DNA from: Firmicutes bacterium CAG:631
GTDB lineage: Bacteria > Bacillota_I > Bacilli_A > RFN20 > CAG-631
NCBI GenBank assembly: GCA_000433015.1
Contig: HF998003.1
Coordinates: 1-9,740, forward strand
Direction of reading: 5' to 3'
DNA: 9,740 bases
Made by a program: the position numbers and the translations under genes. Positions 7,639-9,740 of the stretch are shown piece by piece (the first letter of the stretch is position 1; every line of letters starts with the position of its first letter). The notes beneath the pieces are model-generated. The model did no database searches. It was given only the letters and a program-made list of their open reading frames with translations, and was not told the DNA's origin.

Positions 7639-9009
7639 CTATAATAATTCCATTTTTTCTTTTGAGGAAGTTGAACCTTCGCTTTGTAATAATTTATTTT
7701 GTTTTCTTTTCTTAAAGTAAGAAATAATGCTAAGTAATAATACTCTTAAAATCAATAAAGAAATAAAGACAGACATCGCAATGACAAAGGCAACGCCCTG
7801 ATTCATAAAGAAAGGTAAAATAAAACCAATAATTCCTGTTAAAATGGTTGCTCCTAAACTACAAGCTGCAACAATTTTAAAACACCCTAGATATTTATTA
7901 TCAGCATAATCATCTCCTGATAATTTTGTTAAAATAAACATAAACAAAGCTAAGGCTGCCATAATAATTAAAATCATGGGCATATATCGGAAGATATTAA
8001 TTGCATAATTGAGCATTTGCGAACTGCGAATATCTCCATAAACACTATCTACTAAATCTTTAATATGTTGCATCATGGCCTCTTCATTATTTTCAACTCT
8101 TTCATAATGAAAACGATAAATACCATCAACTTGACGATAAGAACCTTCAAAAAACATAAAAACGTTTTTATCAGTAACAAATGATGTGGTTAAAGATTCT
8201 TGTAAAAATAAAATATAACGATCGTGTTCATAACCAAATTCTTTATCTGCATTGGTTTTTAAAAATTCTGTAGCATAATAAGCATTTAAAATAGGTGCAG
8301 TATTATAATCGTTAATGACACCAGGTAAGGCATCCCCAACAAATAAATTAATCTTGTTATAAACTTTTTGGGCAGCAGTTAATTTTTCATCCTCATCAAT
8401 AGCTAAATAGTCCTCTTTTTTTTCACCGCCTACTTCATCATAATAAGTGGTAGCAAGTGCTAAATATTGCTCTGTATTTAAATCTTCATTGGTGTAATCA
8501 ATTGAATTGGTGTAATCAATTGAATCAAAGCTATAGTTTTCACGATCAGACATTGGCAATTGTAAATAAGCCAAATGATCAATTTTATTTTCCTTATTAT
8601 CTTTATGAACATAATAAGCGGTGAAGTTTACATGGGCATCTTTATCTCGAGTATCGACAATAATTTCATATTTTCCTGTATAATCTTGTAATGTTCTCGT
8701 ATCTAAATAAAGTTTTTTGTTTTTATCTTCTTCTATCGTCACGCCCTCATCTGCACAAAATAATTTTTCTTCTGCAATGGAGCAATTAAAGTTTTGTGAA
8801 AATGTATACCGATAAGCTTGTTGATATTCACTAGAGTGATTATAATGATAATTAAATGCGGTATTATAACCTAAACCAAATAAAAAACTTAATATAATTA
8901 AAGTTGCAAAAAGAAAAAATAATACGTTCCAAAACTTTCTTCTTGAAGCTTCTTTGGCATCACTATCTAATACGATACTTCCAGATACAAACTTTAGCCA
9001 ATTGAACAT
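7639..9009 (-). CDS. Membrane protein of unknown function with a large extracytoplasmic domain
   Basis: I do not recognise this 456-residue protein. It has a cytoplasmic start with a basic cluster (SRRK, 22-25), a transmembrane helix at about 27-48, and a hydrophilic, Asp/Glu- and Tyr-rich region (about 50-338). Three more hydrophobic segments (about 340-362, 375-400, 405-430) and a basic tail with KKRKQNK (433-439) follow. By the positive-inside rule the middle region faces outward. It contains only two cysteines, Cys76 and Cys85, which could form a disulfide, and a tandem SIDYTN-SIDYTN (163-174). No enzyme motif is apparent. The layout loosely recalls DUF1189-type membrane proteins, but I see no motif to establish that. 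The start is supported by GAGGTGG (9017-9023), 7 bases before the ATG. It has its own extended -10 promoter and terminator, so it is probably monocistronic between spo0A and the dcw operon. Composition resembles its neighbours. Confidence 0.9.
   Translation of the reverse strand: MFNWLKFVSGSIVLDSDAKEASRRKFWNVLFFLFATLIILSFLFGLGYNTAFNYHYNHSSEYQQAYRYTFSQNFNCSIAEEKLFCADEGVTIEEDKNKKLYLDTRTLQDYTGKYEIIVDTRDKDAHVNFTAYYVHKDNKENKIDHLAYLQLPMSDRENYSFDSIDYTNSIDYTNEDLNTEQYLALATTYYDEVGGEKKEDYLAIDEDEKLTAAQKVYNKINLFVGDALPGVINDYNTAPILNAYYATEFLKTNADKEFGYEHDRYILFLQESLTTSFVTDKNVFMFFEGSYRQVDGIYRFHYERVENNEEAMMQHIKDLVDSVYGDIRSSQMLNYAINIFRYMPMILIIMAALALFMFILTKLSGDDYADNKYLGCFKIVAACSLGATILTGIIGFILPFFMNQGVAFVIAMSVFISLLILRVLLLSIISYFKKRKQNKLLQSEGSTSSKEKMELL
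8488..8525. repeat. Tandem 18-bp repeat, 2.1 copies, in the unknown membrane protein gene
   Basis: The unit attggtgtaatcaattga is present twice back to back with no mismatch, and identity at period 18 spans 38 bases. It is in frame and encodes SIDYTN twice (residues 163-174), inside the predicted extracytoplasmic domain. Exact identity of the copies at DNA level suggests a recent duplication. Confidence 0.95.
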
Positions 9010-9041
9010 TTAAAATCCACCTCAACTTCTATTTTTTATTT

Positions 9042-9050
9042 ATTATAACA
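9042..9050 (-). promoter_or_regulatory. Extended -10 promoter of the unknown membrane protein gene
   Basis: The minus strand reads TGTTATAAT, a perfect extended -10 element (TG, one base, TATAAT; hexamer at 9047-9042). No convincing -35 box lies 16-18 bases upstream, which is tolerated by extended -10 promoters. The start of transcription would fall near 9035, giving a leader of about 25 bases that contains the GAGGTGG ribosome site. The gap between spo0A and this gene (9010-9091) holds nothing else I can support except an A/T-only inverted repeat at 9053-9081. Confidence 0.65.
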
Positions 9051-9091
9051 TAAATAAAAAAATATACTAGTTTTTTTTATTCTATAAACTT

Positions 9092-9740
9092 TTAAAATTG
9101 AAGTTGATAAGATTTTGTTTCTTTTATTTTATAGTCTAATTGTAATTTATCAGCAATCATAGCAATGAATTCAGAGTTTGTTGGTTTGGCTTTAGCAGCA
9201 TTTACCGTATAGCCAAATATATGATCGATGGCTTCAATGTTTCCTCTATTCCAAGCAATTTCAATGGCATGTCGAATTGCTCGTTCTACTCTAGATGAAG
9301 TAGTTTGGTAATATTTTGCTATTTCCGGATATAAAAGTTTTGTAATCTGTCCTAAATATTCATTATTATAAAAGACATCTGAGATTGCTTTTCTTAAATA
9401 GGTATATCCTTTAATATGAGCTGGAATACCAATTTCATGTAAAATTTCTGTTATATCCGCTTGAATTTGGATTTGTATGGTCTCTTTATCCATTTTTTCT
9501 TTTGCATATTCAATTTTATTTGATGTATCTGCAATATTTCGTAGTTTTCTAAATAAGATATCATAAGAAAAAGGTTTCATAATAAAATAATCAATGCCGA
9601 TATAACCAATTTGATTTAACATGGTTTCACTTGTAAGTCCCGACATGCAAATGACATGTTTAATTTTATATTTATATTTTTCACAAATTTCACGAGCAAT
9701 TTCTAAACCATCAATATCTGGCATGATTAAATCTAAAATG
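9092..9740 (-). CDS. spo0A: Sporulation master regulator Spo0A, N-terminus cut by the window edge
   Basis: Response regulator that, when phosphorylated through the phosphorelay, binds 0A boxes and switches cells into sporulation. The frame stays open to the window edge. The codons before the first Met at 9724 read ILDLI, so that Met belongs to the receiver motif [11 protein letters not shown] and is not the start. The phosphoacceptor Asp is encoded at 9733-9731. Also visible are the receiver Ser/Thr in CMSGL and the conserved Lys in FIMKPF. After a linker comes the Spo0A-specific DNA-binding domain, from [20 protein letters not shown] through [16 protein letters not shown] and GNIEAI to [16 protein letters not shown], nearly the Bacillus sequence. 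About 216 codons are visible; roughly 53 residues are missing if the length is near the usual 267. Stop is TAA with no strong terminator behind it. Confidence 0.97.
   Translation of the reverse strand, partial: ILDLIMPDIDGLEIAREICEKYKYKIKHVICMSGLTSETMLNQIGYIGIDYFIMKPFSYDILFRKLRNIADTSNKIEYAKEKMDKETIQIQIQADITEILHEIGIPAHIKGYTYLRKAISDVFYNNEYLGQITKLLYPEIAKYYQTTSSRVERAIRHAIEIAWNRGNIEAIDHIFGYTVNAAKAKPTNSEFIAMIADKLQLDYKIKETKSYQLQF

Noticed and set aside
9722..9724. ATG as the start of spo0A
   Set aside because: The frame remains open upstream and encodes the receiver Asp just before this Met, so the Met is internal and the gene runs off the window.

Overview
The window is AT-rich DNA (roughly 30% G+C by eye) with every gene on the minus strand, so transcription runs from high to low coordinates. 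It comes from a low-G+C Gram-positive bacterium (Bacillota) with a sporulation programme. The right edge encodes Spo0A, the master regulator of endospore formation, and the cell-wall enzymes have Firmicute-type motifs. Tryptophan is written TGG and TGA stops four of the genes, so the standard bacterial code applies and this is not a Mycoplasma-type genome. A spore-forming Bacilli or Erysipelotrichia-like lineage fits, but the exact taxon cannot be fixed from this sequence.

Right part (about 7600-9740): the 5'-truncated spo0A gene comes first. After an 82-base gap with a strong extended -10 promoter comes a gene for a 456-residue membrane protein that I do not recognise. That gene ends at a clear rho-independent terminator (7602-7630), so it looks like its own transcription unit.

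Left part (21-7545): a tightly packed division and cell-wall (dcw) operon in the order PASTA-containing class B penicillin-binding protein (SpoVD/FtsI type), murE, mraY, murD, ftsW/spoVE, murG. A probable promoter lies just upstream, between the terminator and the first gene. The first junction has a 4-base gap, and the others overlap by 8, 4, 11 and 4 bases, which implies translational coupling. Together the genes cover addition of the third peptide residue (MurE; its DNPR motif predicts meso-diaminopimelate) and of D-Glu (MurD). They then cover the two lipid-linked steps (MraY makes lipid I, MurG makes lipid II), glycan polymerisation by a SEDS protein, and crosslinking by its partner PBP.

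Two gene starts are best moved inward from the longest open frame. murD starts at 3314 and murE at 5636, both judged by Shine-Dalgarno position and family N-termini. The usual upstream dcw genes (mraZ, rsmH, ftsL) are not in front of the PBP, and murF is not between murE and mraY. I found no RNA genes, insertion sequences, CRISPR arrays or other mobile elements. The most open question is the unrecognised membrane protein between spo0A and the dcw operon.
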